Positions 32,676 to 46,139 of a stretch of 64,000 bases of DNA are shown piece after piece. Origin of the DNA: Apostichopus japonicus (taxonomy: Eukaryota; Echinodermata; Holothuroidea; Aspidochirotida; Stichopodidae); the NCBI RefSeq assembly GCF_037975245.1, contig NC_092579.1, positions 22,142,666 to 22,206,665 on the forward strand, given 5' to 3'. Position 1 is the first letter of the stretch. Each line of letters starts with the position of its first letter. The position numbers and the translations under genes are program-made. The notes under the pieces are model-generated. The model saw nothing but the letters and a program-made list of their open reading frames with translations. It made no database searches and was not told where the DNA came from.

Positions 32676-35600
32676 GTGAGTTTATACCCCGTCACCATCT
32701 TCTCCCAGATGGAGTGTTTGCCAAATTTGTCTTCTCTTCAACATCAGGTTATAGATATAATACAATAGGAAAGAATTGATTTCACGCAAGGGGGGGGGGG
32801 GAATAAAATGGAAATAGAAGACTTTGCAGTTCTACATGAGTGGTCAAACTCTGGAATTCACTTGATGGTAATTATGAAAAAATGGTATAAACTCTATAGG
32901 TCTTTTTTCTTTAAAGAAAATGTACAAACATAAGCTATCGAGATCTGAGATGGGTTCGATTCAACTTTCGTACATTAAGAATCTGTTCAAACTAGCGATG
33001 CGTACATACAGCTGTTAAATTCCTATTGTTTTAAGTCTGCTCCTTTCATTTCTCGTTGGTCTTGTTTTCTTGTTTACCAGTGTATTGTCGTTTTCTTTAT
33101 GTGCGTAGTCCAGAGAAAGCTCGAGAAGAATGTCAGAGGGGTGGGAGGGGGGGGGGGGCATTGGCACTAACGATTGAATAAGCATTTAACATTTTGTGTT
33201 CTCCGTTTCCGTGCAACAGAGGGTACCATAAGATAACAGTAGCGTATTAATATTATTTGTATATGTGTACACACAATACTTTATTGTCTTTGATAAACTT
33301 CTGTAATAAATTCATATCTCAATCCATCAACTCAGCAAGTCTCTCATTTTACATGGTCGAATGTACCAAATGAAATATTCTGACCAAGTTGAATCTTAAA
33401 AAACAATGTAATTTTAATATCAAAGAAGGAAACAATGAGAAATAATGGAGGGGGGGACTCTCCAAAAGAAAGGAGGGTGCTGTTATTAAGGTCCTAGTGT
33501 GCATGGTCAGTGGAGTTTGACAGACCTCTGAATCAAATAAAACGGGATCGCATGCAAAAACAGTACAAAATTTGCATGCAGCTTCGCTGGGTGATTGACT
33601 TCTTCCAGATTCCAGTTTGTTGGCATTGGCATTCCAGGCAGAATGGATATCACGTGTTAGATATGACATGAGTTAAAGCATATATAACTGATAGTTTGAC
33701 TTGAGAAACTTTGGGACACATTTTTCAAAAGATCCCTTCTTCAGTAATTACAAATGAACTCATGGTACCCCCCTTGCTACTGCTGATGAATTGAGTACTA
33801 AGACTTATAGCAACAGGTGGTCAATCGTCTCAGAACTAGACAGGATTGAAATAACAGGGCCCCTCTGTTTGATTCTGTTTTTCGCAGTTGGGGAGATCCA
33901 TTGGGATCCGAATACCTTCAGTTTGGACTTGAGTGTGTTAAAGAAAGATAAAATGATTTGTCGTATAACAAATTATCTTAGAATTGGTGCAGAATCATTA
34001 CTTCATCTTTAATCAGCAATCTCTGTGTATTTGATTTTGATTTCGATCAAAACTGTAGTCACATGTTGGAAACACACTCATTGCAATATAGAGAGCTTTA
34101 TTTTAAAAGACAGCAATTGGATGCAAAATTGCTTTGTTACACTTGAAGATTATACTAAACTAGACGAACGATAAGTTGTCGCACCATTATGAAAACGAAC
34201 ACACCCTATCTGCAAGTATCGTCCTTTTTTGTTTTTTCACGAATGATACTCAAATTAAAAATTTCCTCTGAATTCCCTTTTCTGCTATGGATCATCAGAA
34301 TGCCATGAACTAGTTTACAAACTCGTTATAATTCAATTCACCACCTCTCCAAATATGTATGCATAATATATTTGAATAATGAGGATGGAAGCTGGTCTTT
34401 TAAAATAGGTATTTCAAAAGCGACCATACGATTGGAAAATTGTTGTTGACACAGGTGCTGCATGTCCCCATTCATCAAGTCTCCTAAGCTGGAAGTGCAA
34501 TTTGTACGTTCTCTTTTAGAACGGGCGAAAATTGATCACTCGGTGACTGTAGCCATTGACAAAACATTAACAAAGACACACACTCCATAACCGTGGGGAA
34601 TGGATCATGACATGCGCTCAGCCGGAAACTACAAAATTGGCTGAGTCAATACATTTTCTCTTGATGCCTGGTTCGCACAGCAAACAGAACATGTGTCTCA
34701 TGAGCGATTAGTTCCAGGAATTTCGGGATATATATCTATATATATATTTATATATATCGAGAGAGATAGAGAGAGACAGTGCACTTTCTCTTTTTATTTT
34801 CTGACTGTTTATTGAGCTGTAGTGTTAGTATGATGCATTTATAATGTACACAGAAAGTAATTATGTAATGATGAAAGGCAAACTCTAAAGAGGCATAGAG
34901 AGCATTTTATTGGTTGACTTAGGCAGGCAAGTCCGGTATGCAGTCAAATTGGTATGTGCGTGGGTGTATGGATGTGTGTGGGTGCCTGTGTGTGTGTGTG
35001 GGTGTATGTATGCAGCATGTATGTATGTGATGCCTTCGCTTGTAAACATGACTTCTTAAGCAGGGGAATACTGAAGAATATTCCGTTTGACATACGGCCT
35101 TCCAACATTCAGTGCAATTTCTGTCTTGTTTGTTTGCTGGGCAACAATCATACAACCAACCCATTTCTTTTTACCCCATAAACCACCCACACTCACCCTC
35201 TATCCTTGGCTGATCGTGAAACTTCCGTTGCAATACCAGAATAGCAAGATGTAGACATTAACACTTGGTAAAAAGCAAACACTTTAAATAAATACTGTTT
35301 ATACTATTGCTACCTGAAGGAACAAGATTTTCCCGAAAAGAAATGAGGGCGGTAGAACTTTGCAGGCATGTGTCACCTGATTAATTCATTTTGGCTTCGG
35401 CTTTGAGTACAATGTTTCTGCACGCTGCCGTGTTGGACAAATCTAACCCTGATAGTAATTACCGACTTTGCGACCTGCGTTGATATTCATTGCCGACCAT
35501 GCAATCTGCGGTCTCCCTATCAATTTTTCAAGGTCGGTGACCACATGGCTTTTCCTTTCGGTAAGCCAAAAATAAGACAAAGGTAACGTAAGAAAATGTA

Positions 35601-36759
35601 TCAACAATTACCTAATGACTAATTTCTTAGTTCTAACACACGCATTTTTCTTGGAAACCAAAAGTTAGACATGAGTAACGTTTAAAACAATGTCATCGAC
35701 ATTACCTAATGACTAATTTCAGTAGTTACAGTAGTAATTACAGTAGTTCAAACCCAATCGTCAAGGATGTAAAATTAGGTAGCAACTTTGTAATTGTTCT
35801 CAAGTTACTTACCAGAATTCTTCTTTTTTTTTTTTATTCTTTTTTTTTACTCTACATAAAAGAAAATTTGCTGATGATTCAGACAGTAAAAAAATATCAG
35901 AGCAGAATTACCAAGTCCCTATTCTTTAAGCATTTAACTATCTACTAACACGTGCTGCGGGCCAAATAGTGCATTGCACCGACATATTAATTTATACCGG
36001 CGTAAGTCGTCGCAGCTGGTTGCGTCTGTTAGGTAATGTCTTTTCTTGCCACTCACAAAGTACAGAAAATCATTGTTTTTTGGTTTTTGTCCTGGGAACA
36101 TTTTCAGCAGATGTTGTTTTCATAGTTAGTGAAAGTATCTTGTAATGTTAACCTTTTTGCTGTTGTCAGCATATCTGCCCTCCCACGAGACATGATTAAC
36201 TTCAATTGTGTAAACAGTCTTCAACGCATAGCATAGAAATATCAATATGAAATGAGAAGTCTGGATATTACATTAGAGATCATATGCTCATCCATGTTTT
36301 AGTTTTCTCCATTGTCTCTACCCCCACCCCTCACCCCACCCCACCCACCCCTCCACCATACTCCTTTCACCTTCTGCCTTTCCCTACATCATATACAAAC
36401 GTCTATCTGTTGTCTTCTTGACCAGTTCAGGATTTTTTTTTTCCAGGCGTAGAATAATGCATATGTTACTGCACATTGGATAACAAGTTGTGGTTTGGTT
36501 GCAACACTGTACTACAGCCAAGTGCTACCATTCTAAATAAGAAACCTGTGTTATATCATCAGCATTAATTGTAACTTGAGGGGGTAATATTTTATATGAA
36601 TGATCTATTGTGCAGTACATGTGTCAATGCAGGCAGAAGTATTTGCAGGGAACACACAGAAGTCAGTGAGCTGAGCAAGGTTGAAATCTTGTAGAGAGAA
36701 AAGATCATCCAGCCTTGTATCAATCTCCTGCTTTCTCCCTCCCCCCTCCTTCCCCTTCT
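32676..36759 (+). other. Downstream of exon 21, no firm gene
   Basis: This should be intron or 3' sequence of CLEC16A. A strong acceptor (gattctgtttttcgcag, ending 33887) is followed in the correct phase by about 20 codons and a stop at 33949-33951, a possible alternative end. Otherwise I see G runs (32790, 33145), a TA/GA repeat at 34728-34775, a TGTG patch at 34955-35020 and no gene. Confidence 0.5.
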
Positions 36760-37042
36760 AGCCTCCACCGGGATTCGAACCTGGGCCTCCCGCTTTATAT
36801 GCGGACACCCTAACCAATAGGCTATGGACGCTGATTGTATGTCCAGAGCTTCGAAACCTGTAAGGAAGGTCGTAGTTCCACTGTAGGAGTTTGTCACCTG
36901 TATCGAACAACACTAGTTCTGTTTTGGTGACATATTTGCCCTACTCTAGAGATCAAACATGATGCTAACCAACTCGAAATCATTTGTGATTCCTAAAGCC
37001 GGGTCTCGAAAGAGATACTTTGAACAGACTTTATGTTAATGA
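36760..37042 (-). repeat. tRNA-Tyr-like repeat, copy 1
   Basis: On the minus strand a tRNA-like unit has box A tagcctattggttag, loop atataaa (anticodon AUA, Tyr-like) and box B ggttcgaatcc (reverse complement of 36772-36782). About 200 bp upstream of it on the minus strand (36833-37042), including tctctttcgagacc, is shared with the copy at 47370-47640. The shared block ends a few bases after box B, so the tRNA-like part sits at the 3' end of the unit. Confidence 0.8.
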
Positions 37043-37090
37043 AATGTTAATGTTCTGGATTTTCTTGCTCATTGCATTTTCAATTTTATA

Positions 37091-37093
37091 TGC

Positions 37094-37127
<34 letters not shown>

Positions 37128-37130
37128 TTA
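37091..37130. repeat. TA microsatellite
   Basis: Alternating TA with one CA interruption, next to tRNA-Tyr-like copy 1. Copy 3 also has a TA tract at its side. Confidence 0.9.
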
Positions 37131-38515
37131 TACACACACAAAAACACGTATGTGTATGTGAATCTCACATGTAGGTGCTCCCATTAACTGGTTAATATGG
37201 TTACCCTGTTGAATGGTGGACTACCCTAATGCAGTTTAGGGTTTGCTTGATTTCCGTGCATAATTTCCGCAAGAATCTTGTCAATCACGATTGATCATAA
37301 ATTAGGCTTAAATAGCAACGTTGCACTAATAAATATTCTTGAATTTTGGAACAAACTCTCGACTGGACTTTTATTTTTTCGGAGGGACGGACTCCCACCA
37401 CGCCCCCCCCACCCTCATCACCCCTGCACGCACCACTGATGAAGGGCTTCTGCCATCCATGCATCATATATTGTTGAGTTGTTAGTGTTTGCGGTGTCAT
37501 ACAGTGCATCGGTTTACATACTTTGTGAATTTCGTATTGGATAGATCGGCTGTCGATAGCTGCACTAATCCTGCCTAAACCTGCCTGCCTATCAATGTCT
37601 CTCATGTACACAATGTATGCAAATTAATGATCTCTTTGGGCCCTTTTGTTTGGGAACTAAGACACAACCAAAACACATTTTTGTTATGATACATAGAGAA
37701 AAAGATTATGTTTATTGTTGATTGGACTATGTTGATATTACTTTACAGTCGGGGCACGCAAGGAGTTTATTTTACCACACTTCTAGGAAACCTGTAAAAG
37801 TGTTGACTTTTGTACATGTGATTCCATGTTTGATTACCTAAGCGGCTCGTGTCACGTTTCATAGCATGTGTGGCTGTATGTTGTCTTTAAGGATACTATA
37901 TTCAACAGTACTGAATACACTATCATATACACATATAAATATCTCATTCTTCTTCTTCTTCAATTTTTTTGGCTATTTCTTTCATTTGGAAATGCTTCTT
38001 CTCCTCTCTACAGTTGTCTACAAAGATTATTGATCATTTTGTAATACAATTGACTAGCTTGGCTCTATTCAAACTCAGTTTCACATTTTTTTTTTCATTC
38101 TTATTTATATTTGTGTTTTTACTTTCTATTCAAGCGCGATATTGTCGTCTTTTGTCTGAGTTTTAGTCAGATCTCATAAATGCTGTATTTATAGTTTCCT
38201 TTATATGATTGTCTGAGATAATCAAAGTGTTTTTCCTTGCTGCGGCATCTTTCAATGACTCTTTTTTTCCTTTCTTTACTTTTCCTTTCTCTCTTATTTT
38301 TTCTTTTATATCATTTTCCTCCCCTCCCCCCTCTTCCCCCCTCCCCCACATTTTTTTATATTTATTATTATTAAACTTCTCAAATATGAAGTGCTTGCCT
38401 GGCTTTTTGTTCATAAGTTATTATTTTCCTAAGTCTTACTACACAAATATGTAGCGATATTAATTAATTCGCATTTCCCGGAATTTGAGTCGTAACTGTC
38501 TTGGTGTAACTGCAG
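37131..38515. other. No gene recognised
   Basis: T- and C-rich patches lie at 38260-38350. No convincing exon. Confidence 0.5.
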
Positions 38516-38587
38516 GGTTTCCAGACGGAAAGGGCAGAGCCGAACACAAAATGCTTGCTTCTGATTGGTCTGTTGACTATCTTCTGT
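38516..38587 (+). CDS. Candidate CLEC16A 3' exon (72 nt)
   Basis: Acceptor taactgcag, strong donor gtaagt. It is open in one frame (phase 1 in, phase 1 out): FPDGKGRAEHKMLASDWSV then DYLL. Exon 21 ends in phase 2, so it cannot join directly. It would join the 39142 candidate in frame. No family match was recognised; splice sites and base composition are the only support. Confidence 0.25.
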
Positions 38588-39141
38588 GTAAGTGTGTGTA
38601 CACCTTACATCAGACAGCTCTCCATCGTCGTGGCAACTTTGAAGGAAATCAAGAATTGTGTAACCTTTGTCGGCTCAGTCTATCCATGATTTCCTCTTTG
38701 AAGTTGGAAAACCAAACAAGAATACAATATGGAGTTTCACTTTGAGAGAGACAAAGAAATAAATGAAGACGTGTCTTGTCGTTTTGTGGTTTTTTGTTTT
38801 TGTTTTTGTTACCTTCTTGGAGTAACAATAATCATTTATTCCAAGAAGATTAATTACAAGAGGCTTAGTCTTATTCCAATTTTATAAGAGGGAGGGGGAA
38901 GGGGTGGGGGAAGGGGGGTGAGGTGGAGAGAGGTAAAAGATCATCTCTTGACTGTGAGCATTCTTAGGTGTGTCCTTTCATGCTCTTACATACATTATAG
39001 CTTGTTTTGGGAGTTTCTCTTAATGTATTGTGGGAGTTTCTCTTGACCTGGATTATGTTGCGCCCCCTCGTTCTCCTACGCACTGGTTGAAGACGGTAAT
39101 GACTTGTTAAAACTTTCACATATGCCGCATTTGCGTCGCAG

Positions 39142-39338
39142 ATATGACCCCCCGCTCGGTGTTCAGTATTGATATTAACTTTGAAGCCCCATGCGATTAC
39201 ATTACATCCCGTCCGAGCTTGCCATCATCGAACAGGAAGTCTGAGGTTTTCTCTACCGGGAGAAAAGCATGCAAGACCATACGCCGTCTACTGACGTTGC
39301 AGCAGATTATGCAAAATAACAAACAACAGTGGAAGTGA
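39142..39338 (+). CDS. Candidate CLEC16A 3' terminal exon
   Basis: Acceptor gcgtcgcag, then 65 open codons ending at TGA 39336-39338. The product begins MTPRSVFSIDIN and later has RPSLPSSNRK. Human CLEC16A has RSVF followed later by SSPSLSSQ in its Ser-rich tail, so this may be the matching tail exon. It needs phase 1 from the exon before, whereas exon 21 ends in phase 2; an intermediate exon of length 3n+2 is required. The base composition is richer in G and C than its surroundings, like the firm exons. It could instead be an unrelated frame. Confidence 0.4.
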
Positions 39339-39519
39339 AAGGTCTTGGCTTATCCCAGGCCCAACCCAGAGCAGCATTTACTTTTCGAATTAAACTCCGA
39401 ACGATAACGCAGGGTCCGATCCACCTTGGATCCCACTCTATCGCAGGGTTCAAATCGCGGGGTCTGAACACCTATGTCATCAATCTTATTGTTAACAGGG
39501 CCAAAGTAATCCATGGTCA

Positions 39520-39660
39520 AGAACTTTGTGGTCAGGTGATTAGAAACTGATTTGTAATCTGAGGATTGTAGGTTCCCGTCCTGAATGGGATCATTACGTT
39601 GTGTCCTTGGGCAAGATACGTGATCTTAATTGTCTTTCTTCATCCAGTGTATAAATGGGG
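39520..39660 (+). mobile_element. tRNA-derived SINE, truncated copy
   Basis: Plus-strand copy of the SINE at 22300-22605. It has a head around gtggtcaggtgattagaaac, a degraded box B ggttcccgtcc and the family block cattacgttgtgtccttggg. The body breaks off near 39660 in a G-rich run. Confidence 0.72.
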
Positions 39661-41370
39661 CGGGAGGGGGGGGACCTACAGTTTTGTGTAACAAATATGG
39701 GAAGTCTCCCGAGGGGTGATCTGAAGATCTATCTATATATATAAGGCAGACTGTCATGCCCTAGGGAGCAACCGTTTGAAATGTGCACACTTTATATGTG
39801 TGAATGTGACAAGTTAAACTGTTGTGATGTTGTGTGCCTTGACCTTGACACAGAGACTACAAAACCAGAACAACTCTTAACCATAAAGTTAAAACCATAT
39901 TGAAATTGCTTACCTTCACCTTGTAAGTAATCCATCTGTTTACCATTACACCACTCCATACGGCACTGTACCGTATGTCAACTCTTACACAAAGATGCAC
40001 ATTTCTGCTGGAACTAACCGTTGATTAGAAGAACTGTATAATTTGTCCTTACAGTAATACAGTTTCAATTAACTTGTAGAAGGTCGACAAAATGAGTCCT
40101 CTCTCCTCCCCCTTCCTCCTCCCCTCCCACCCCCTCCTCTCTCTATATTCCTGGCTCCCTGTACTGTATAGGACAAATGACAATATCAATTGTTGTGATC
40201 ACAAGATACAGCAACTCGTTCAACAATGACATGTTGGTATATGATGTATTTTTGTACGATGCAGTGAGGAGAATGAAAAACATGGAAAGCAATCAAGCAC
40301 TGGGATGTACGGAAAGAAAAGTTTTCAGAATATCAGAAGTATCTCTGAAAATTGATAAATGTTGTGACGAGATGGCAGTAATTCTATTACATCTGTGTAC
40401 AGTGTAATGGTGTAAATATTAAGTGTAAATCGCTGCTCATGAATGGAAACACTGCAGGGTTGCGAAATCTTTGTTTCTCATCTTCTAGCTAAAAAAGTTA
40501 ATTATACTGCCATCTGTCTATTAATGACTGGAGCAATTATTTTGTTTGTCTGGTTTGATCATTCGTGAATACTCTGAAGTATGATATCCTCTGTTGTTTG
40601 TTTTGACTCTGCGGTTTTGCATTCATCAAGTTTGAAGTATCCCATCCATTTAGGACATTCCCTCTGAATATGTCCTTTTCATGCTGAACTATTTCCTGTA
40701 TGGGTTCTAAGACGGTCAGAAAGAACGAGCTAGACAAGTTTATGCTACAAAAAACAAACAAAATTACCATTTTTACATTCCTGAGTGGATAAACACTAAT
40801 CTTCGTAAAGGAAATTACATCTTCTATTTTAAAAACGCGGGCATAAAAAATATATAAATATGTACATATATATAAATGCGTAAAAAGGAATAAAAAAAAA
40901 CGAGAGTAAAAAACAATCTCCAGGCATCCAGAGGCGACCTAATAATAAAGTATAGTACTGGACTTTTATCTCTTCCCATCATAAGGAAAAGATTGTGACG
41001 ATGGTTTCCATATTTCTGCTTTCGATTGGTCGTGTAATCTGATGTCTGTATTAAGCCTACCCTAGCTGAAAGCCACATTTATCTGACTCCATCCGTGCAC
41101 AGAATAGGATGTCATATATTAACTGAACAAGTGCCACGTTTCCTGTCTGATAGGAAACTCCACTTTTGATCATTTTGAAAGTGTATGGATTTCCAAGAAA
41201 TCTCGGCTTATAATAGACGCGGGGGGGTTCGGCTTTCAAGATGTGGAGATACGAGTAATTATGCGACTTAAAAGGCCAAAAAATATGCTCTTGCCACTTC
41301 CCTATTGTCTGCCTTATTTTTCATTGCTGGTATTTTTGGCATTTAAGGCAAAGTGCCACATCAGATTAAT
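39661..41370. other. No gene recognised
   Basis: It contains a C/T-rich block at 40095-40145 and a TA patch near 40855-40873. No exon or element is supported. Confidence 0.55.
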
Positions 41371-41379
41371 ATATATAGA

Positions 41380-41423
<44 letters not shown>

Positions 41424-41448
41424 TGTGTATATATATATATATAGAAAT

Positions 41449-41495
<47 letters not shown>

Positions 41496-41560
41496 GATAT
41501 ATATATATATATATATGTATGTACATATATATGTATATACAAATATATATATTAATTTCT
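41371..41560. repeat. Long compound TA / TATAGA microsatellite
   Basis: About 190 bp of alternating TA interrupted by agaaataga and tgtatg units. It is nearly self-complementary, so both strands are open as Ile/Tyr repeats that are not genes. Confidence 0.95.
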
Positions 41561-44419
41561 GCCCATGTTTCTCGGTCATGTGCAGAAAATGTTGTTTGAG
41601 TTATGGAAGATGTGGCTGACATATGGGATAAAAAAAAATGATAATATGGAAAACTTCAATATTGATAATTATATGAACCGACGTAGCTAAACCCACATGC
41701 CTCCCCTCCACCGCTCCCCTTCACCTGATTTCTGTCAATTCTGTTGATGCTGTTTAAGATGGCTTGGTTCACTGTATTAGTCATTCTACATTTTGCAGTT
41801 TTATCATAATTTAAGCACTGATTGGACATTTTGATCCAACAGTAGGTACCTCGGAATTCACAGGAAAACGTGCTCAGCTTCTGCTGAGTGGGCGGTAAGC
41901 TCATCAGGTACACTTCTCGAGCGTATTAACGTTCCCCTCGTGCATGTGTGTGCTGGATGTAGTTATTAATCGGGGTAAATCGAGGTTTTTTGACCCAGAA
42001 AGACTTGAACTGAGTTGATTAGTTTTTTTTTTCTCAATTTATTTTGGTAATAAATTTCCATCATAACGACAGTCTTTGAAGTTTGACTTTGACGATTCAA
42101 TTCAAAGTAGGAAAAATATTTGAAAATATTCCAGTTTGCTATTAACATTTAATAGACAACAGCTAGTATATAAAAGAAAGAAGTGTGCTCGTGAGACCAA
42201 ACATTGGTGGATGGAGTAAACCTCTCTATATTTTGGCCCTCATTTGGTTTTAGATGTCAGAGTATGTCCTAGTATTGACAAATTTCAATCGTAGGTTTTT
42301 TGAGTTCCGCAAAGATGAATTTGAAGACATAAAACTAAAACTAAAAACCAGCTATAATAATTGTTAAATTAAGACACATCAGTAATTCTCAACATTTAGC
42401 GGCAAAATGTAGGTTAGATATCAAGCAAGCTGTTCATTAATTTTATGGGAACTGACCGTTTGAAAAACCCCGGCATAAATTATACGATCATGAAAAGTGA
42501 CCCTTTTCATAAATTAGCAATGTCCCTGTTTTGTTAAGTAGAAGTACTTCTTTTCCACTTTTGAAATAAATTTGAAGTGTCCTTTTGTTACATCAAAAAT
42601 GTCCATTTTGTCGAGAAATTAAGAAAAAACGTAATTTAGAAAGTGTCAATTTTTAGGTGATTTTTTGTATGTGGTGTGTTCCCTCAGAACAAAGTCTCAT
42701 AGCCCATTGCCCTTACAGTTAATAAACACCCCCCCCCCTCCCCTTCTGCTGTCTATGAGTGAAATCTTCCTGTATGTAACACATCTTTTAAATAATATGG
42801 GACCTGCATGTATGTACAGGTAAAAATACAAAATTATTTTATAGAAAAAAAAAAACTCATGACACCAGCGTACGTTTTTGCGTAACGCGTTTGTATTTAA
42901 TCGGTAAGTGATCCAAATACATACAAAGCAGATGGAGAGAAGGTCCGTTATTTACACAAGTAATAATATCAACACCGATTCAGCCTCATGAGTACCAAAA
43001 CATTGTCCTAGCTGTTTATTTTAGCTTTTGTTAGGAAATGTTTTTTTTCACTGTCACCATAGTGCCCAATGTTAAAGCAGCTGGTTGGTATTGATTTTTG
43101 GTAAAATCAAAAAATTATATTTGATACTGCACAAGCACTTCAAGATTCTCATCCATATTTAATGCATTTCTCTGGTTTGAGACTCTGTCAAATTTAAAAT
43201 ATCTCAATTGAATTTTACAATAATAAAAAAAATTGATCTATTTTGGTCTCTGTGTGGATTTTAAGTCACTTGAACTCTAACCAATTGAAATCTACCGAAT
43301 TTTGAAGTACAAATTTGGTCTGTTCGAATTAAGATTTATTGGAGCGACTACGCTACAAATTTGATTCATGTCATGCAAATATCTATGCGTCTATATTTCA
43401 CATATATGTAGACTGTACTTTCTGGATATTGAAACATTCAACGATCGCCATTTATGGAGCCACATCTCCTGTAGGAGTTTACTAAGTATAAAAAGATTAT
43501 AATGATCAGTTTCATGTTAAATATATTTCCCACTTAAAAGAAGGCCTTCATAAGCAGAATGGATACAGAAAGGAGCATTATTTGATATACGTAGGTGTGA
43601 GATATCTATATATATACATATCTATATATATATATATATATATATATATAGATATAGATATATATATACCACTTTTCAATTGTTGCTAGCATTTACAATG
43701 CTTTTAATATACAACATAGCATACAACAGAAATTACAGTGAAAGCACAAATGATCGTTCTAGAGTGTAAATGGACGATCCTCGGAATCACAAGAGGAAGT
43801 GACTCTTTTGTTTTTGCCAAATCAGAAAAAGATTGAAGAAAAGGGGAGAAAGAGAAACAAGGTGAAAGTGAAAAAGTAATTTAGCTTTTCTTTTCAAAGA
43901 TGCCGGAAAGAGGCTCTTTACAAAATGAAAATGAAAAATGAAAAAAAAAAAATCATTAAGCGAGTGTATTTCGTGGAAGAGGTCAAAAGTAAAAGTTGTC
44001 CCATAGAAACACAAGGTCACATGAAGTATATAAGGATTCATTAAATCAGGCAAGTGATTTAGAAAGATAGTAATTGCAGGCCAAAAGATTGTTTCAAGTT
44101 TTTTTCATAGAAACAGGGACTTTGAAAACGTGGCTGACATTTATTAGTTTCCTGTTGTTTTGTGCCAGGGATTAATGGATTCATGGAAATGATCTTTCAG
44201 AGGTTCACAGTTAGCCAGGTAGAATGATTAACAGATTACAGAGCTTGTTTTTCCTTGGCAGCATGTTCTCCCCATACCTTTCCTTCACACCACATCGGTA
44301 CATATTAATTTAGTACCAGCCAAGACCAAGTACATCATGAAATCGATGAGTACCCCCCATCCCCCTCATATAATTTTTTTTTTAATGGGACAGGAAATTG
44401 ACAAAACCACAATTTATGA
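41561..44419. other. No gene recognised, TA tract at 43601-43668
   Basis: AT-rich sequence with one compound TA microsatellite (43601-43668) and a C run at 42727-42738. Confidence 0.55.
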
Positions 44420-45400
44420 TTTTAAATAATAAGAATAATAGTAATGTAGATTTATAAAGCGCCCTCCAGAAAACGATTAACTGCCCATGGCGCTTCACAA
44501 AGTGGGACGCATCAACACTGAAAGTGCCCAACAGAAAAATTGAGTGTTCAGTAAACTCTGAAAAGTGGATAGATTAGAACAAGTTCGAATATGGTCTGCT
44601 AACTGATTCCAAAGACTTGCCGCAGAGTAAGTAAAACTTCTGAATCCGTAATCCTTCACATGAGGTTTAGGTATACAGAGGTATGATTTGCTTGTCGAAC
44701 GTAATGTGCGTACAGGGAGGAAAGATAAAAGGTTAGCGAGATACACAGGCTGTTGTAAAAGTAGGAGTATTTTGAACTTTACTCGAAAGTCAATAGGAAG
44801 CCAGTGAAGATCCTTTAGAAGTGGGGGTGGTATGACATCTCTTCTTTCCTTTGACTATTCATGCTGCAATTTTTTTAATCTTTTGAAGTTTGTGGAACTC
44901 AGGCAGTCCAAAAAGAATTTAAGTAAAGTAGTTTTAAAGTAACAAATGCATGTACAAGAACTTCACATGATCTCTGATCAAGGTACTTCCTCATAAGACC
45001 AATGTTTCTTCATTTCCAATTAGTGGATCGACAGACATTCTCAACATGCTTATTGAAAGAAAGGTGCGTATCGAAAAAGGCACCGAGGTTCCTGACCGTA
45101 GAAGATACACGTACAGACTCATTACACACAGAAAGTGGAGGGTAGTTTCGTCCAACGACAGACAATTTTGCAATGAAAAAACAATAAACTCAGTTTTTAT
45201 CACAAATTCAATTTTAGATCCATGGTTAGAAGTAAACCAGCTATGAAGGTCGTTGATGCACCTTTCCATTTTGCTGAAAGCATTTTGTAAGTTGTCATTA
45301 CGAAAAGAAAGAATCAGCAAAGGTGATATAAAACTGCTTAAAGTATTGCAAAAAGGCAGTAATTTGCTGGTCTTGTTAAAGGCAAAAACAGTCACCACAC
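44420..45400 (-). mobile_element. Decayed CR1-like LINE, 3' part
   Basis: The minus strand shows, across several frameshifts and stops, the end of a non-LTR reverse transcriptase protein. The order from 45400 down is INDLHSWFTSNHG...KTEF (thumb-like region), VLVHAFVT (cf. LVHAFVTSRLDYCN), then PVRTLRSTSKSYLC, KPHVKDYGFRSFTYSAASLW and NQLADHIRTC, STFQSLLNTQFF. It ends with gcgctttataaatc and an ATT-rich tail near 44425. It is 5' truncated and old, to judge by its breaks. Family name is inferred from the motif order. Confidence 0.82.
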
Positions 45401-46139
45401 CTGGGAATTTCCCCTGTATACCAAGTGTAATGAGTTTACTGTTTTATATGCAATCAATTTGCATTAAAGATGGTCACTTGAAAGAAAATATACCCATTCA
45501 GCTTCACAATGTGAACTCTCTGCAAAGTGGATGGAGTTATCAATAAAACTTTTTGCCATAGCCTATACTACCTACTTTTATAATGTTAAGTGATAAAACC
45601 ATGCATTGAGGCCAAAAGCTAATAGCAAGAGCAAATTCATTTTTTATGTTTTAACCTTTTTCAAAATTGTTTTCCTTCCTTACTCTTCTTTCATTCTTTT
45701 GCTATCAGCATTTGTCGTACTGTATGCTATGAGCACGATGCTATGACTACTTGCAGTTCATTGCCTGTGTTCTGTGGGGCATGAAACGTTCTAACACAAA
45801 ACAGTTGAAGCCCTCCATAATATATGTGTTACTGTAGCAAAAAATGGAGCAAAAAAAAAGGAAAATACATAGTAATTCTTGAAATATTCTCAGAAGAATT
45901 CAGTGAATTAAAAAGCAAAATAGAAGAAGACCACAGAGATTTGACAAAATGAAAATTTTTGTTAATTGAGAAATACATAGAAATCAGGGACAATAGCTTA
46001 CAGTAGGATATCCCCTTCATAAAAAAAAGGGGCAAACATCAGTTGAAAAGGTTCATTCCGGGAAGTACTCATTTAAAGCAATTATCATGAAACAGATGGA
46101 TCTCTTCTAGGAAAGTTGGAATTTGGGAATAATAACCAC
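45401..46139. other. No gene recognised
   Basis: AT-rich flank of the LINE fragment. No exon or repeat was recognised. Confidence 0.55.

Noticed and set aside
36760-36833. A functional tRNA-Tyr gene
   Set aside because: Animal tRNA-Tyr normally has a GUA anticodon and an intron. This copy has AUA, weak stems and is part of a repeat with at least two more copies.
41243-41622. Ile/Tyr-rich frames on both strands
   Set aside because: Products of the TA microsatellite, with no coding signature outside it.
44495-45398. Minus-strand frames taken as a host gene
   Set aside because: Motif order and the AT-rich tail identify them as a broken LINE.
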